64,000 nucleotides of DNA from Pseudomonadota bacterium (GTDB lineage: Bacteria > Pseudomonadota > Gammaproteobacteria > Burkholderiales > SG8-39): NCBI GenBank assembly GCA_027624175.1, contig JAQBXT010000004.1:24366-88365 (forward strand). The letters run 5' to 3'. Made by a program: the position numbers and the translations under genes. Below are positions 42,057 through 51,234 of the stretch, piece by piece. The notes beneath the pieces are model-generated. The model was not told the DNA's origin. It was given only the letters and a program-made list of their open reading frames with translations, and did no database searches. Position 1 is the stretch's first letter; every line of letters begins with the position of its first letter.

Positions 42057-42794
42057 ATGAGCTGGCCCTTCCCCGGGATCGTGGCCCATCGCGGCGGCGG
42101 CACGCTCGCCCCGGAAAATACCCTCGGCGCGATTCGCCTCGGCGCGACGATGGGGTTCAAGGGCGTCGAGTTCGACGTCATGCTGGCGGGCGACGGCACG
42201 CCGGTTCTGATCCACGACCAAACGCTCAAGCGCACCACGCGCACGCGCGGTGACGTGGCGCGCGCGACTTACGCCGAGTTGGCGCGGCTCGACGCCGGCG
42301 CCTGGCACGGCACGCGCTGGCGCGGTGAACGCATTCCGCGCTTCGAGGATGCCGTACGCCTGTGCCGCGAGCTCGGGCTGTGGGCCAACGTCGAGATCAA
42401 GCCTGCGCAGGGCCATGAACGCCGCACCGGCGAAGCGGTGGCGCAGATGGCGGACAAGCTCTGGCGAAGCGCGCCGCTGCCGCCGGTCCTGTCCTCCTTT
42501 TCTCCGGTCGCGCTTGCGGCCGCGCGGCATGCCGCGCCGCAACTGCCGCGCGGACTGCTCGTCGGCCGCATCCCGCCGCACTGGCGGGAAATGCTGCAGG
42601 ACCTGGAGTGCGTCGCGCTGCACGCGAACTACCGGGCGCTCAACGCCCGCGTTGTTGCCGAAGCGCAGCGCGCGGGCGCGGCGGTGCTTGCGTGGACGGT
42701 GAACGACCGGCGCGCCGCGAGGAAGCTCCTGAGCTGGGGTGTGGACTGCCTGGTGACCGACCGGCTGGATCGCATCGCGCCGGAGTTTGCCTAG
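42057..42794 (+). CDS. ugpQ: glycerophosphodiester phosphodiesterase
   Basis: IVAHRGGGTLAPENTLGAIRLGATMGFKGVEFDVMLAGDGTPVLIHDQTLKRTT. Confidence 0.93.
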   Translation: MSWPFPGIVAHRGGGTLAPENTLGAIRLGATMGFKGVEFDVMLAGDGTPVLIHDQTLKRTTRTRGDVARATYAELARLDAGAWHGTRWRGERIPRFEDAVRLCRELGLWANVEIKPAQGHERRTGEAVAQMADKLWRSAPLPPVLSSFSPVALAAARHAAPQLPRGLLVGRIPPHWREMLQDLECVALHANYRALNARVVAEAQRAGAAVLAWTVNDRRAARKLLSWGVDCLVTDRLDRIAPEFA

Positions 42795-44149
42795 AACGGC
42801 AGCGGCACCCCGGGTTTGAGCGGCTGCAAGGCGGCGCGGAACTCCTGCTTGATGCGCGCGAGCGTAGCCTCGGTATCCGCTTCGAAGCGCAGCACGATCA
42901 CCGGCGTGGTATTGGAGGCGCGCGCCAGGCCGAAGCCGTCCGCGTACTCGGCGCGCACGCCGTCGATGGTCAGCACTTGTGCCGCGCCCGGGAAGGGCCG
43001 GGAGGCCTGCAGCTTTTCCACCAGCGCGTGCGGCTCACCCTCGGCGAGTTTCCAGTTGAGCTCCGGCGTGGAGGGCGCATTGGGCAGCGTTTTGAGCACT
43101 TTGTTGCCGTCGGGAGCGCGCGACAGGATCTCGAGCAGGCGCGCGCCCGCATAGAGCGCGTCGTCGAAGCCGTACCAGCGCTCCTTGAAGAACGTGTGCC
43201 CGGACATCTCGCCGGCGAGCGGCGCGCCGGTTTCCTTCAGCTTCGCCTTGATGAAGGAATGACCGGTCTTCCAGATCAGCGGCCGCCCGCCGTGGCGCTC
43301 GATCCAGGGCGCGAGCAGGCGCGTGGACTTGACGTCGTAGATGATTTGCGCGCCCGGGTTGCGCGACAGCACGTCCGCCGCGAACAGCATCAGCTGACGG
43401 TCCGGAAAGATGATCTCGCCGTCCTTGGTCACCACGCCGAGGCGGTCGCCATCGCCGTCGAAGGCCAGCCCCAGTTCACACGAAGATTTTTTCAGCCGGA
43501 CGATCAGGTCGGCGACGTTTTCCGGCTGCGAGGGATCCGGGTGGTGATTCGGGAAGGATCCGTCGACGTCGCAGTAGAGCTCGTCGACTTCGCAGCCCAG
43601 AGCCCGGAACAGGCGCGGCGCAATCATTCCCGCGACGCCGTTGCCGCAGTCCACCGCAATGTGCATGGGGCGCGCGAGCTTCACGTCGCCCACGATGCGC
43701 TCGAGATAGGCATCGAGGACGCTGACGCTGCTGCGCTTGCCCTTGCCGGCGGGCGGCGCGCCTTGCTCGATGCGCCGGCGCAGGTCCTGGATTTCCTCGC
43801 CGGACAGCGTGTGCCCTTCGACCACCATCTTCAGGCCGTTGTAGTCGGGCGGATTGTGGCTGCCGGTCACGGATACGCAGCTGCCGCTTCCCAGATGATG
43901 CGCGGCGAAGTAGGTCACCGGTGTTGGCGCCATGCCGATGTCGATGACCTCGGCGCCGGCGTCGTTCATGCCTTGCGCCAGGGCGTCCGCCAGCGCGGGG
44001 CCCGAATGCCGCCCGTCGCGCCCGACGACGTAGCGCGGCGCCATCGCGCCCAGGGCGCGGCCCACGGCGTGTACGATTTCCGGCGTCAGCGTCTTGCCGG
44101 CGATGCCGCGGATGTCGTAGGCGCGGAAGATTTCTGCGGGAAGGTTCAT
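42791..44149 (-). CDS. phosphomannomutase/phosphoglucomutase
   Basis: MNLPAEIFRAYDIRGIAGKTLTPE; VSVTGSHNPPDYNGLKM; GLAFDGDGDRLGVV; GEMSGHTFF. Confidence 0.94.
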   Translation of the reverse strand: MNLPAEIFRAYDIRGIAGKTLTPEIVHAVGRALGAMAPRYVVGRDGRHSGPALADALAQGMNDAGAEVIDIGMAPTPVTYFAAHHLGSGSCVSVTGSHNPPDYNGLKMVVEGHTLSGEEIQDLRRRIEQGAPPAGKGKRSSVSVLDAYLERIVGDVKLARPMHIAVDCGNGVAGMIAPRLFRALGCEVDELYCDVDGSFPNHHPDPSQPENVADLIVRLKKSSCELGLAFDGDGDRLGVVTKDGEIIFPDRQLMLFAADVLSRNPGAQIIYDVKSTRLLAPWIERHGGRPLIWKTGHSFIKAKLKETGAPLAGEMSGHTFFKERWYGFDDALYAGARLLEILSRAPDGNKVLKTLPNAPSTPELNWKLAEGEPHALVEKLQASRPFPGAAQVLTIDGVRAEYADGFGLARASNTTPVIVLRFEADTEATLARIKQEFRAALQPLKPGVPLPF

Positions 44150-45063
44150 GGTGCGCAAAGGAATTCGAGCAGCCGGCGCCCGAGCCAGCGGCGACGGCCG
44201 GGAAATCCGGCGTGACCCCCGGACTGCGGAAATTCTAGCACCACGTCGCTCGAGGCCTTGCGCGTCGCCGCCTCGAGCGCGGCGCGCGGCAGGAACGGGT
44301 CGTTCTGCGCGTTCAGCACCAGCGTCGGCACGCGGATGTGCTCGAGCCAGGGCGCGCTCGAAGCGCGCGCCCAGTAATCGTCGGCGTCGCGGAAACCATG
44401 CAACGGCGCCGTGACCAGGTCGTCGAACTCGTGCAGCGTGCGCGCGCGCGCCAGGCGGCGCGCGTCGATCGGCGAGCGGTGCAGCTTGATGCGCGCGTTT
44501 GCTTTGGCCTTCAGCGTGGTGAGGAACATGCGCGTGTACAAACTGCGGTTGAGGCCGCGGTCGAGCGCACCGCCGGAGGCCGCAAGGTCGATCGGCGCCG
44601 AGACTGCCGCCGCGCGCCGCACCAGCGTCGCCGCCTGCGCGCCGCGCTCCCCCAGCCACTTGAGCAGGACATTGCCGCCCAGCGACACCCCGGCAGCGCA
44701 CTCCGGCTGCAGCCGGCGCAGGATCCAGTCGAGCTCCTCGCTGTCGCCGGAGTGGTAGGCGCGCGGCAGGCGGTTGCTCACCCCCGAGCAGCCGCGGAAA
44801 TGCGGTACCACGCAGCGCCAGCCGATGCGCAGCGCCGCGGCGGCGAGCGTGCGCGCGTACCGGCTTGAAGATCCGCCTTCCAGGCCGTGGAACAGCGCGA
44901 GCAGCGGCCCGCGTTCGCCGGCCCAGTCGAGTTCGATGAAATCGCCGTCGGGCGTGTCCCAGCGTTCGCGGCGCCAGGCGATGCGCGGCGCCGGTGCCAA
45001 CGCCGCAGCGATGGTCTGCAGGTGGCCGCCCGGCAGCCACCACGGCGCCTGGTAGGGCGTCAA
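44146..45063 (-). CDS. YheT family alpha/beta hydrolase
   Basis: WWLPGGHLQTIAAAL; LFHGLEGGSSSRYARTLA; VVPHFRGCSGVSNRLPRAYHSGDSEELDWIL; GVSLGGNVLLKWLGE. Confidence 0.92.
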   Translation of the reverse strand: MTPYQAPWWLPGGHLQTIAAALAPAPRIAWRRERWDTPDGDFIELDWAGERGPLLALFHGLEGGSSSRYARTLAAAALRIGWRCVVPHFRGCSGVSNRLPRAYHSGDSEELDWILRRLQPECAAGVSLGGNVLLKWLGERGAQAATLVRRAAAVSAPIDLAASGGALDRGLNRSLYTRMFLTTLKAKANARIKLHRSPIDARRLARARTLHEFDDLVTAPLHGFRDADDYWARASSAPWLEHIRVPTLVLNAQNDPFLPRAALEAATRKASSDVVLEFPQSGGHAGFPGRRRWLGRRLLEFLCAP

Positions 45064-45488
45064 TGCAGGATCTTCGGCGGTGGTGGCGGCGGTTCCGCGC
45101 TGCCCGGCGCCGGTGAGCCGTGGTGCGCGATCATGCGCCAGCCGGCCGCGGTGCGCAGGTACACGTTGGTGGCGACAACCGGCTGCAGCGGGTGCTTTTC
45201 TCCCGGCACCGAAAAATTCTCATGCAGGCTGTGCACCGCGACCATCGGCCCCGCGATCGCCACCTGCCGGGTCACGTGCAGCCGCGCGCGCGTGCCCGCC
45301 GCGAAGATCTGGCGCCAGCTGTCGCGTACCTGGTCCTGGCCGACGAGGCGCTCGCCGCCGGGATGAATGCAGACGATATCCTCGTCCTCCGACCACACCG
45401 CCATCATCAGCTCGAGGTCGGAGCGCTCCAGGGCCTCGTAGAACGCGGCTTCCGCGTCCTGCGCGGTGGGAAAGATGCGGGCTGGCAT
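45060..45488 (-). CDS. SnoaL-like / nuclear transport factor 2 family protein
   Basis: AEAAFYEALERSDLELMMAVWSEDEDIVCIHPGGERLVGQDQVRDSWRQIF...GWRMIAHHGSP. Confidence 0.85.
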   Translation of the reverse strand: MPARIFPTAQDAEAAFYEALERSDLELMMAVWSEDEDIVCIHPGGERLVGQDQVRDSWRQIFAAGTRARLHVTRQVAIAGPMVAVHSLHENFSVPGEKHPLQPVVATNVYLRTAAGWRMIAHHGSPAPGSAEPPPPPPKILH

Positions 45489-45491
45489 GCG

Positions 45492-46502
45492 CTACTCGGG
45501 GACAGACCCCATTTTCGCGTCGTTGCACTTTGCGAAAATGGGGTCTGTCCCCAGCAGTTCCAGCACTCTCTCTACGCGCAGGTCGTTCATGCAGCGGAAA
45601 TGGCCCAGCGGGCATGCGCGCGCGTAGCACGGGCTGCATTCGATCCCGAGCCACAGGATGCGCGCCTGCGCCGAGAGCGGCGGTGTGTGCCTGGGGCTGG
45701 AGGAACCGAACAGCGCCACCTGGGGACGGCCGAGCGCCGCGGCAATGTGCATCAGGCCCGAATCATTGCTGACCACCAGCGCGGCGCCGGCGAGCAGCTC
45801 GATCGCTTCATCCAGCGTGGTCTCGCCAGCCAGGTTCCTGCCCTTGATGGAGGCGCACTGCTCGCGTTCTTTCGCCGAGCCCAGCATGATCGCGGGGAGC
45901 TCCAAGCGCTGGGCGAGCTCGCCGAAGTACGGCCAGCGCTTGGCCGGCCCATACTCCGCGCCGGGACACAACACTGCGTAGCGCCCCTCGACACCGAAGC
46001 GCTGGCGCGTGGCCAGCTCCGTCTGCGCATCCACCGCGAGCCTGGGCTCGGGCAGGGGCTCCGCGATCGGCGCACCGGGCTGTTCCGACAGCCGCGCATA
46101 GTGCATCGCCATCGCCTCGCGCCCGGGGGCTTTCCGGTAGAAGAGGTTGAGCAATCCGTAGCGCGACTCGCCGATGTAGCCGGTGCGGATCGGGATGCCG
46201 GCGAAAAACGGCACCAGCGCGGACTTCCAGGAATTGGGCAGCACGATGGCCTGGTCGTAACCGATCGCCTTGAGCGTGCGCCCGAGGCGCCAGCGCTCGC
46301 GCAGCCGGAGCCTGCCGTGCTCAAACGAGGTTTCGATCACCCCGGCAACCTGCGGCATGCGCCGCATCACCGGCGCCACCCAGGCGGGGGCCAGGACATC
46401 GACGCGCGCCTGCGGCAGTTTTTCGCGCAGCCGCGCGAGCATGGGCTGCGCCATCAGCGCGTCGCCGATCCAGTTCGGGGCGACGACTAGGACGCGTGCC
46501 AT
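45492..46502 (-). CDS. waaF: ADP-heptose--LPS heptosyltransferase II
   Basis: MARVLVVAPNWIGDALMAQPMLARLRE; LCPGAEYGPAKRWP; VSNDSGLMHIAAALGRPQVALFGSSSP; C-terminal 20 aa or so encoded by a palindromic element. Confidence 0.93.
   Translation of the reverse strand: MARVLVVAPNWIGDALMAQPMLARLREKLPQARVDVLAPAWVAPVMRRMPQVAGVIETSFEHGRLRLRERWRLGRTLKAIGYDQAIVLPNSWKSALVPFFAGIPIRTGYIGESRYGLLNLFYRKAPGREAMAMHYARLSEQPGAPIAEPLPEPRLAVDAQTELATRQRFGVEGRYAVLCPGAEYGPAKRWPYFGELAQRLELPAIMLGSAKEREQCASIKGRNLAGETTLDEAIELLAGAALVVSNDSGLMHIAAALGRPQVALFGSSSPRHTPPLSAQARILWLGIECSPCYARACPLGHFRCMNDLRVERVLELLGTDPIFAKCNDAKMGSVPE
45498..45552. repeat. palindromic element: perfect 21-bp arms GGGGACAGACCCCATTTTCGC / GCGAAAATGGGGTCTGTCCCC with 13-nt loop
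   Basis: Arms 45498-45518 and 45532-45552 are exact reverse complements; loop GTCGTTGCACTTT. Confidence 0.95.
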
Positions 46503-46553
46503 GGACCCGGGGGGTGCGGGGGGATCAAGCGGCGCCGCAGATCCCCCTGCACT

Positions 46554-46745
46554 TCAATGTCCTTTGGCTGCCGCGCCCTTGTAGACGAACTTCGTGCCGC
46601 AGTAAGGGCAAAGCGCCTGGCCCTGTTTCACCACATCGAGGAACACGCGCGGGTGCCGCGACCAGAGCGGCGCACCGGGGACCGGGCAGTGCAGCGGCAA
46701 GTCTTTCTCCTTGACCTCCACCAGCCGCGCCGTATCCGTGTTCAC
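46554..46745 (-). CDS. small CHCC-type zinc-finger domain protein
   Basis: GTG start overlapping the ilvE stop (GTGA); VNTDTARLVEVKEKDLPLHCPVPGAPLWSRHPRVFLDVVKQGQALCPYCGTKFVYKG. Confidence 0.88.
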   Translation of the reverse strand: MNTDTARLVEVKEKDLPLHCPVPGAPLWSRHPRVFLDVVKQGQALCPYCGTKFVYKGAAAKGH

Positions 46746-47713
46746 GCCTTCGCCTTCTTCATCGGCACCGGGGTGAGCCAGTGCCGGTGCTTGCGGTCCT
46801 TGCCGGTGACCACGTCGAAAAACGCCTTCTGCAGCTTCTTGGTGATCGGGCCCGCCTTGCCGGCGCCGATCGTGCGGCTGTCCAGCTCCCGGATCGGCGT
46901 CACCTCGGCGGCGGTGCCGGTGAAGAAGCATTCGTCGGCGATGTAGATGTCGTCGCGCGTCAGGCGGCGCGACTGGACCTTGTAGCCCAGCCCCGCGGCG
47001 AGTTCGATCACCGAAGCGCGCGTGATGCCGGTGAGCGCGGAGGTGAGCTCCGGCTCGTAGATCACGCCGTCCTTGATGACGAAGATGTTCTCGCCTGCGC
47101 CCTCGGCGACGAAGCCGTCAACGTCGAGCAGCAGCCCCTCGTCGTAGCCGTGCATGGTCGCTTCCAGCGTCGCCAGCACCGAGTTCGGGTAGGTGCCCGA
47201 CATCTTGGAGCGCGCCATGGTGACGTTGACATGGTGGCGTGCGTAGGACGAGGTCTTCACGCGGATGCCTTTTTCCAGCGCCTCCGGCCCGAGATACGCG
47301 CCCCAGGGCCAGGCGGCGATCGCCACGTGCACCTTGGCGCCGACCGGCGACACGCCCATCTTCTCCGAGCCATAAAACGCGATCGGCCGCACGTAGCAGG
47401 CCTGATGCCCGTTGGCGCGCACCACCTCGACCTGCGCGCGCATCAGCTGCTCGCGGGTGTACGGGATCTTCATCATGTAGATGTGCGCGGAATTGATCAG
47501 GCGCTGCGTATGCTCCTGCAGCCGGTAGATCGCCGTGCCGTGGATCGTCTTGTACGCGCGTACGCCTTCGAACACCGCCAGCCCGTAGTGCAGCGAATGG
47601 GTCAGGACGTGCGTGGTGGCGGAACGCCAGGGAACGAGTTTCCCGTCGTACCAGATCCAGCCGTCGCGGTCGGCCATCGACACGGGTCGGGCCGGCTGCT
47701 TGGACTTCCGCAT
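46742..47713 (-). CDS. ilvE: branched-chain-amino-acid aminotransferase
   Basis: DGWIWYDGKLVPWRSATTHVLTHSLHYGLAVFEGVRAY; VAEGAGENIFVIKDGVIYEPEL; ADECFFTGTAAEVTPIRELDSRTIG. Confidence 0.95.
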   Translation of the reverse strand: MRKSKQPARPVSMADRDGWIWYDGKLVPWRSATTHVLTHSLHYGLAVFEGVRAYKTIHGTAIYRLQEHTQRLINSAHIYMMKIPYTREQLMRAQVEVVRANGHQACYVRPIAFYGSEKMGVSPVGAKVHVAIAAWPWGAYLGPEALEKGIRVKTSSYARHHVNVTMARSKMSGTYPNSVLATLEATMHGYDEGLLLDVDGFVAEGAGENIFVIKDGVIYEPELTSALTGITRASVIELAAGLGYKVQSRRLTRDDIYIADECFFTGTAAEVTPIRELDSRTIGAGKAGPITKKLQKAFFDVVTGKDRKHRHWLTPVPMKKAKA

Positions 47714-47738
47714 GTGCTAGTCTCCAAAGGCAAGTCGA

Positions 47739-48539
47739 ATGGCTATTCTAACGAAACTTCCCCGCGCCGCAGCATTGCTCGGCGGCGTCCTGTTGGCCGG
47801 TTGCGCCACCGTTACCGAGGACGACGGACTGCTCGCTTCGACGCCGATTGTGCATGCGCTCGAGCGCGAAACGGCCGAGGTCGTCGAAGTCGCGCGGTTC
47901 TCGAACATGCAGCCGGGCGCGCCCTTGCCTGCCGAGTGGCTCGGCTGGGGGCTGAACTCCGGCAAGCGGCAAACCGAGTACCGCCTGGTGCATACCGCGG
48001 CCGGCACCGCGCTCGAGGGTCTTGCTGACCGTGCCGGCACCGGCTTGTACCGGCGCGTGCGCGTCGATCCGCAGCGTCACCCGATGCTCGAGTGGAGTTG
48101 GCGCGTCGAAAACCTGATCCCGGGCGCCAACCTGCGCGTTGCGTCGCGCGAAGACTCCTCGGCGCGCCTGGTGGTGTCGTTTCACGGCGACCCGGAAAAG
48201 CTCGACTTCCATGACCGCGTCCAGCTGCGCCTGGCTAAGGTCTTCGCCGGCGAGTCGCTGCCTTACGCCATGCTGATCTACGTGTGGTCGAACAAGATCC
48301 CGGTGGAGACGGCGTTGCCCAGCCCGCAGATCGACCGCATCCGCATGGTGGTGGTGGAAAGCGGTGACGGGCGCGTCGGGCAATGGCTGAAGTACCGGCG
48401 CAATGTGTTCGAAGACTATCGCCGCGCTTTCGGCGAAGAGCCCTCGGATATCGTCGCGGTGGGCATGCTCACGGATTCCGACAACACGCAGCAGGTCGCG
48501 CGCAGCTACTACGGCGACATCACGCTGCGCGCCCCCTAG
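47739..48539 (+). CDS. DUF3047 lipoprotein
   Basis: Lipobox LLGGVLLAGCA; ...HPMLEWSWRVENLIPGANL...LPYAMLIYVWSNK... Confidence 0.8.
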   Translation: MAILTKLPRAAALLGGVLLAGCATVTEDDGLLASTPIVHALERETAEVVEVARFSNMQPGAPLPAEWLGWGLNSGKRQTEYRLVHTAAGTALEGLADRAGTGLYRRVRVDPQRHPMLEWSWRVENLIPGANLRVASREDSSARLVVSFHGDPEKLDFHDRVQLRLAKVFAGESLPYAMLIYVWSNKIPVETALPSPQIDRIRMVVVESGDGRVGQWLKYRRNVFEDYRRAFGEEPSDIVAVGMLTDSDNTQQVARSYYGDITLRAP

Positions 48540-51103
48540 CCCAGGACCTCGCTCCACAGCGCGCGCACGGCCGCGGCGTGGGGCGCCACGCTCTCCAGCG
48601 GCACGCGCGCATACTGCGCGCCGCTGAGGCGCAACCCATGCTGCACGCGCCGGAACTCCCGGTAAGCCGTGCGCCCCTGTTCGGCGCGTGCGGGCGTGAC
48701 CAGCCCCAGTTCGCCCGCCGTCTTGAGCAGCGCGATGTTGCCCAGGTTCGCGGTCAGGGCCGCGTGCCGGTGCGCGTGCGCCAGCACCAGGAACTGGACG
48801 ATGAACTCCAGGTCGATCATGCCGCCGCGATCGTGCTTGACGTCGAACTGGCGCGAGGGATTGGGGTGCGCCTCATGCAGGCGCTGGCGCATGGCGCGCA
48901 CTTCCTGCGCCAGCGCCGCCGGGTCGCGCGGCGCCACCAGCACGCGCGTGCGGATGGCCTCGAAGCCGGCGCCAACCGCAGCATCACCGGCGCAGAAGCG
49001 CGCCCGCGTCAGCGCCTGGTGCTCCCAGACCCACGCCGATTCCTGCTGGTACTTGGCAAAGGCCTCCAGAGAAGTCACCAGCAGCCCGGCGTCGCCCGAG
49101 GGCCGCAGGCGCAGGTCGGTATCGAACAGCACGCCGCTCGAGGTACGCGTGGTCAGCCAATGGTTCAGGCGCTGGGCCAGCCGTGCGTAATTCTCGGCCG
49201 CGCGCTCGTCGGTGTCGTCGTAGACGAAGATCAGGTCGAGATCCGAGGCGTAGCCGAGCTCCTTGCCGCCCAGCTTGCCGTAGGCGACCACGGCGAAGCG
49301 CGGCGCGTCGCGGTGCCGGGTGCGCAACTGCGACCAGACCAGTTCCAAGGCAACCTGCAGGACGATGTCGGCGAGTTGCGAAAGCTGGTCGGCCAGGTGC
49401 TCCACGCTGAGCAGGCCGGCGAGGTCCTGCGCCAGCAGGCGGAACAACTGCGCCTGGTGCTGCTCGCGCAACGCGTTCAACTGCCGCTCTGCATCGTCCT
49501 CGGCAGCGGCAAGCGCGGCGCGCAGCGCGCGCTCGAACTCCCCCCAGTCCGCGGCTGCGTACAATATGCGGTCGTCGAGCAGTTCGTCGAGCAACAGCGG
49601 ATGGCGCGTCACGAACTCCGCGGCCCAACTCGAGGCGGCGATCATCTTGGTCACCCGCTCGAGCGCCTCGGGGTGCTCGGCGAGCAGCGCGAGATAGGCG
49701 GCGCGCCGCGCAATGGCCTCGATCAGGTCTAGGCCGCGTGCCAGCGTGGCGTCGGGGTCAGCGCATTGCGCCGCCGCGGCGGCGAGCGCCGGTACCAGCG
49801 CGTCGACGCGCCGCCGCGAATCCGTGGGCAGCATCGCGTAACGCTGGCTGCCCCGCGCGGCGGCAAGCCGGTCCGCGCTCATCTCGGCGTTGCGAAAGCC
49901 CCGCGCGGCAAGCGCCTGCGCCACCGATTCGCGGTCGTCGCGCCACACGTCGGGACCCTCGGGCGCGGCGGATTCCGTGAATACCTCGTGGAACTGGCGC
50001 TGCACTGCGTTGCGATGCGCCTGCAGCTGCCGGTAGAACGGGTCCCAGGCATCGCAGCCGGACATGAGCGCAATGCGCCGGCGGTCCTCCGCCTCCAGCG
50101 GCAGCGCGTGCGTTTGCTGGTCGTCCAGGTACTGCAGGCGATGCTCGGTGTTGCGCAGGAACACGTAGGCGGCGGAGAGTTCGCGCACCGCATCCTCCGG
50201 CAGCATTTGTCGCTCCCCCAGGCGCAGCAGGGCTTCGAGCGTGGGCCGTACCGCCAACTCCGGGTCGCGCCCGGCGCGCACCAGCTGCAGCGCCTGCGCG
50301 ATGAACTCAATCTCGCGGATGCCGCCGGGGCCGAGCTTGACGTGTTCCGCCAGTTCGCGCCGCGCCACGTCACGCCGCACGTCGCCATGCAGCCGGCGCA
50401 TGGCCGCGAGCGTCGCGTAATCCAGGTACTTGCGGTACACGAACGGGCGCACGATCGACGCCAGTTCCGCATGGCGCGGCCCGGTGATCGGACGCGCCTT
50501 GATCCAGGCGTAACGCTCCCACTCGCGCCCCTGCGCGACGAAGTAAGCCTCGAGGGCATTAAAGCTGGAGGCAATCGGGCCGGAGTCGCCGTAGGGCCGC
50601 AGGCGCATGTCGACGCGAAAGGCGAAGCCATCCTCGGTGACCTCGGAGAGCAGCGCGATCAGCTTGCGCCCCGCGCGCTCCACGGGTTGCGGATCCTCGG
50701 CTTCGGGGTAGACGAAAATCAGGTCGACGTCGGAAGACACGTTGAGCTCACGTCCGCCGAGCTTGCCCATCGCCACCACCACCAGGTCCTGTGCGCCGGT
50801 CCAGTCTTGCGCGGCGGCGATCTGCAGCTCGGCCAGGTCGCTCATCGTCGCGCAGACTTCAGCCAGGTCCGCGCGGCCTTCCAGATCGCGCGCCATCACG
50901 CGCAGCAGGACGTGCTGGCGCAGGCGTCGCAGCCGGCGTTTGAGGGCGGGCTCGTCGTCCCGCGCCGAGCCCGCCAGGGCGGCGGCGATTTCATCGCGCG
51001 AAAACGATCCTGGCGCATGCAGCTCCGCCGCCAGTTCCGGATGCGCGGCGAGGACGCGCTCGGCGTAGCGCGAAAGGGCGGTTTTCCCAATAGGATCTGG
51101 CAT
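48536..51103 (-). CDS. glnE: bifunctional glutamine-synthetase adenylyltransferase/deadenylyltransferase
   Basis: Two nucleotidyltransferase blocks: VVVAMGKLGGRELNVSSDVDLIFVY and FAVVAYGKLGGKELGYASDLDLIFVYDD. Confidence 0.95.
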   Translation of the reverse strand: MPDPIGKTALSRYAERVLAAHPELAAELHAPGSFSRDEIAAALAGSARDDEPALKRRLRRLRQHVLLRVMARDLEGRADLAEVCATMSDLAELQIAAAQDWTGAQDLVVVAMGKLGGRELNVSSDVDLIFVYPEAEDPQPVERAGRKLIALLSEVTEDGFAFRVDMRLRPYGDSGPIASSFNALEAYFVAQGREWERYAWIKARPITGPRHAELASIVRPFVYRKYLDYATLAAMRRLHGDVRRDVARRELAEHVKLGPGGIREIEFIAQALQLVRAGRDPELAVRPTLEALLRLGERQMLPEDAVRELSAAYVFLRNTEHRLQYLDDQQTHALPLEAEDRRRIALMSGCDAWDPFYRQLQAHRNAVQRQFHEVFTESAAPEGPDVWRDDRESVAQALAARGFRNAEMSADRLAAARGSQRYAMLPTDSRRRVDALVPALAAAAAQCADPDATLARGLDLIEAIARRAAYLALLAEHPEALERVTKMIAASSWAAEFVTRHPLLLDELLDDRILYAAADWGEFERALRAALAAAEDDAERQLNALREQHQAQLFRLLAQDLAGLLSVEHLADQLSQLADIVLQVALELVWSQLRTRHRDAPRFAVVAYGKLGGKELGYASDLDLIFVYDDTDERAAENYARLAQRLNHWLTTRTSSGVLFDTDLRLRPSGDAGLLVTSLEAFAKYQQESAWVWEHQALTRARFCAGDAAVGAGFEAIRTRVLVAPRDPAALAQEVRAMRQRLHEAHPNPSRQFDVKHDRGGMIDLEFIVQFLVLAHAHRHAALTANLGNIALLKTAGELGLVTPARAEQGRTAYREFRRVQHGLRLSGAQYARVPLESVAPHAAAVRALWSEVLG

Positions 51104-51234
51104 TTACGGTTAAGATACCGCGTGAGAACGGAACGCCGCGAGATCATTTCGCATCGCGGTGCCCCAAATCCGCAGCTCGCGCGTTATTTCTCCTGCTGCA
51201 GGCGGAACCAACTATAGAGGCAACGCGGAGCGCG

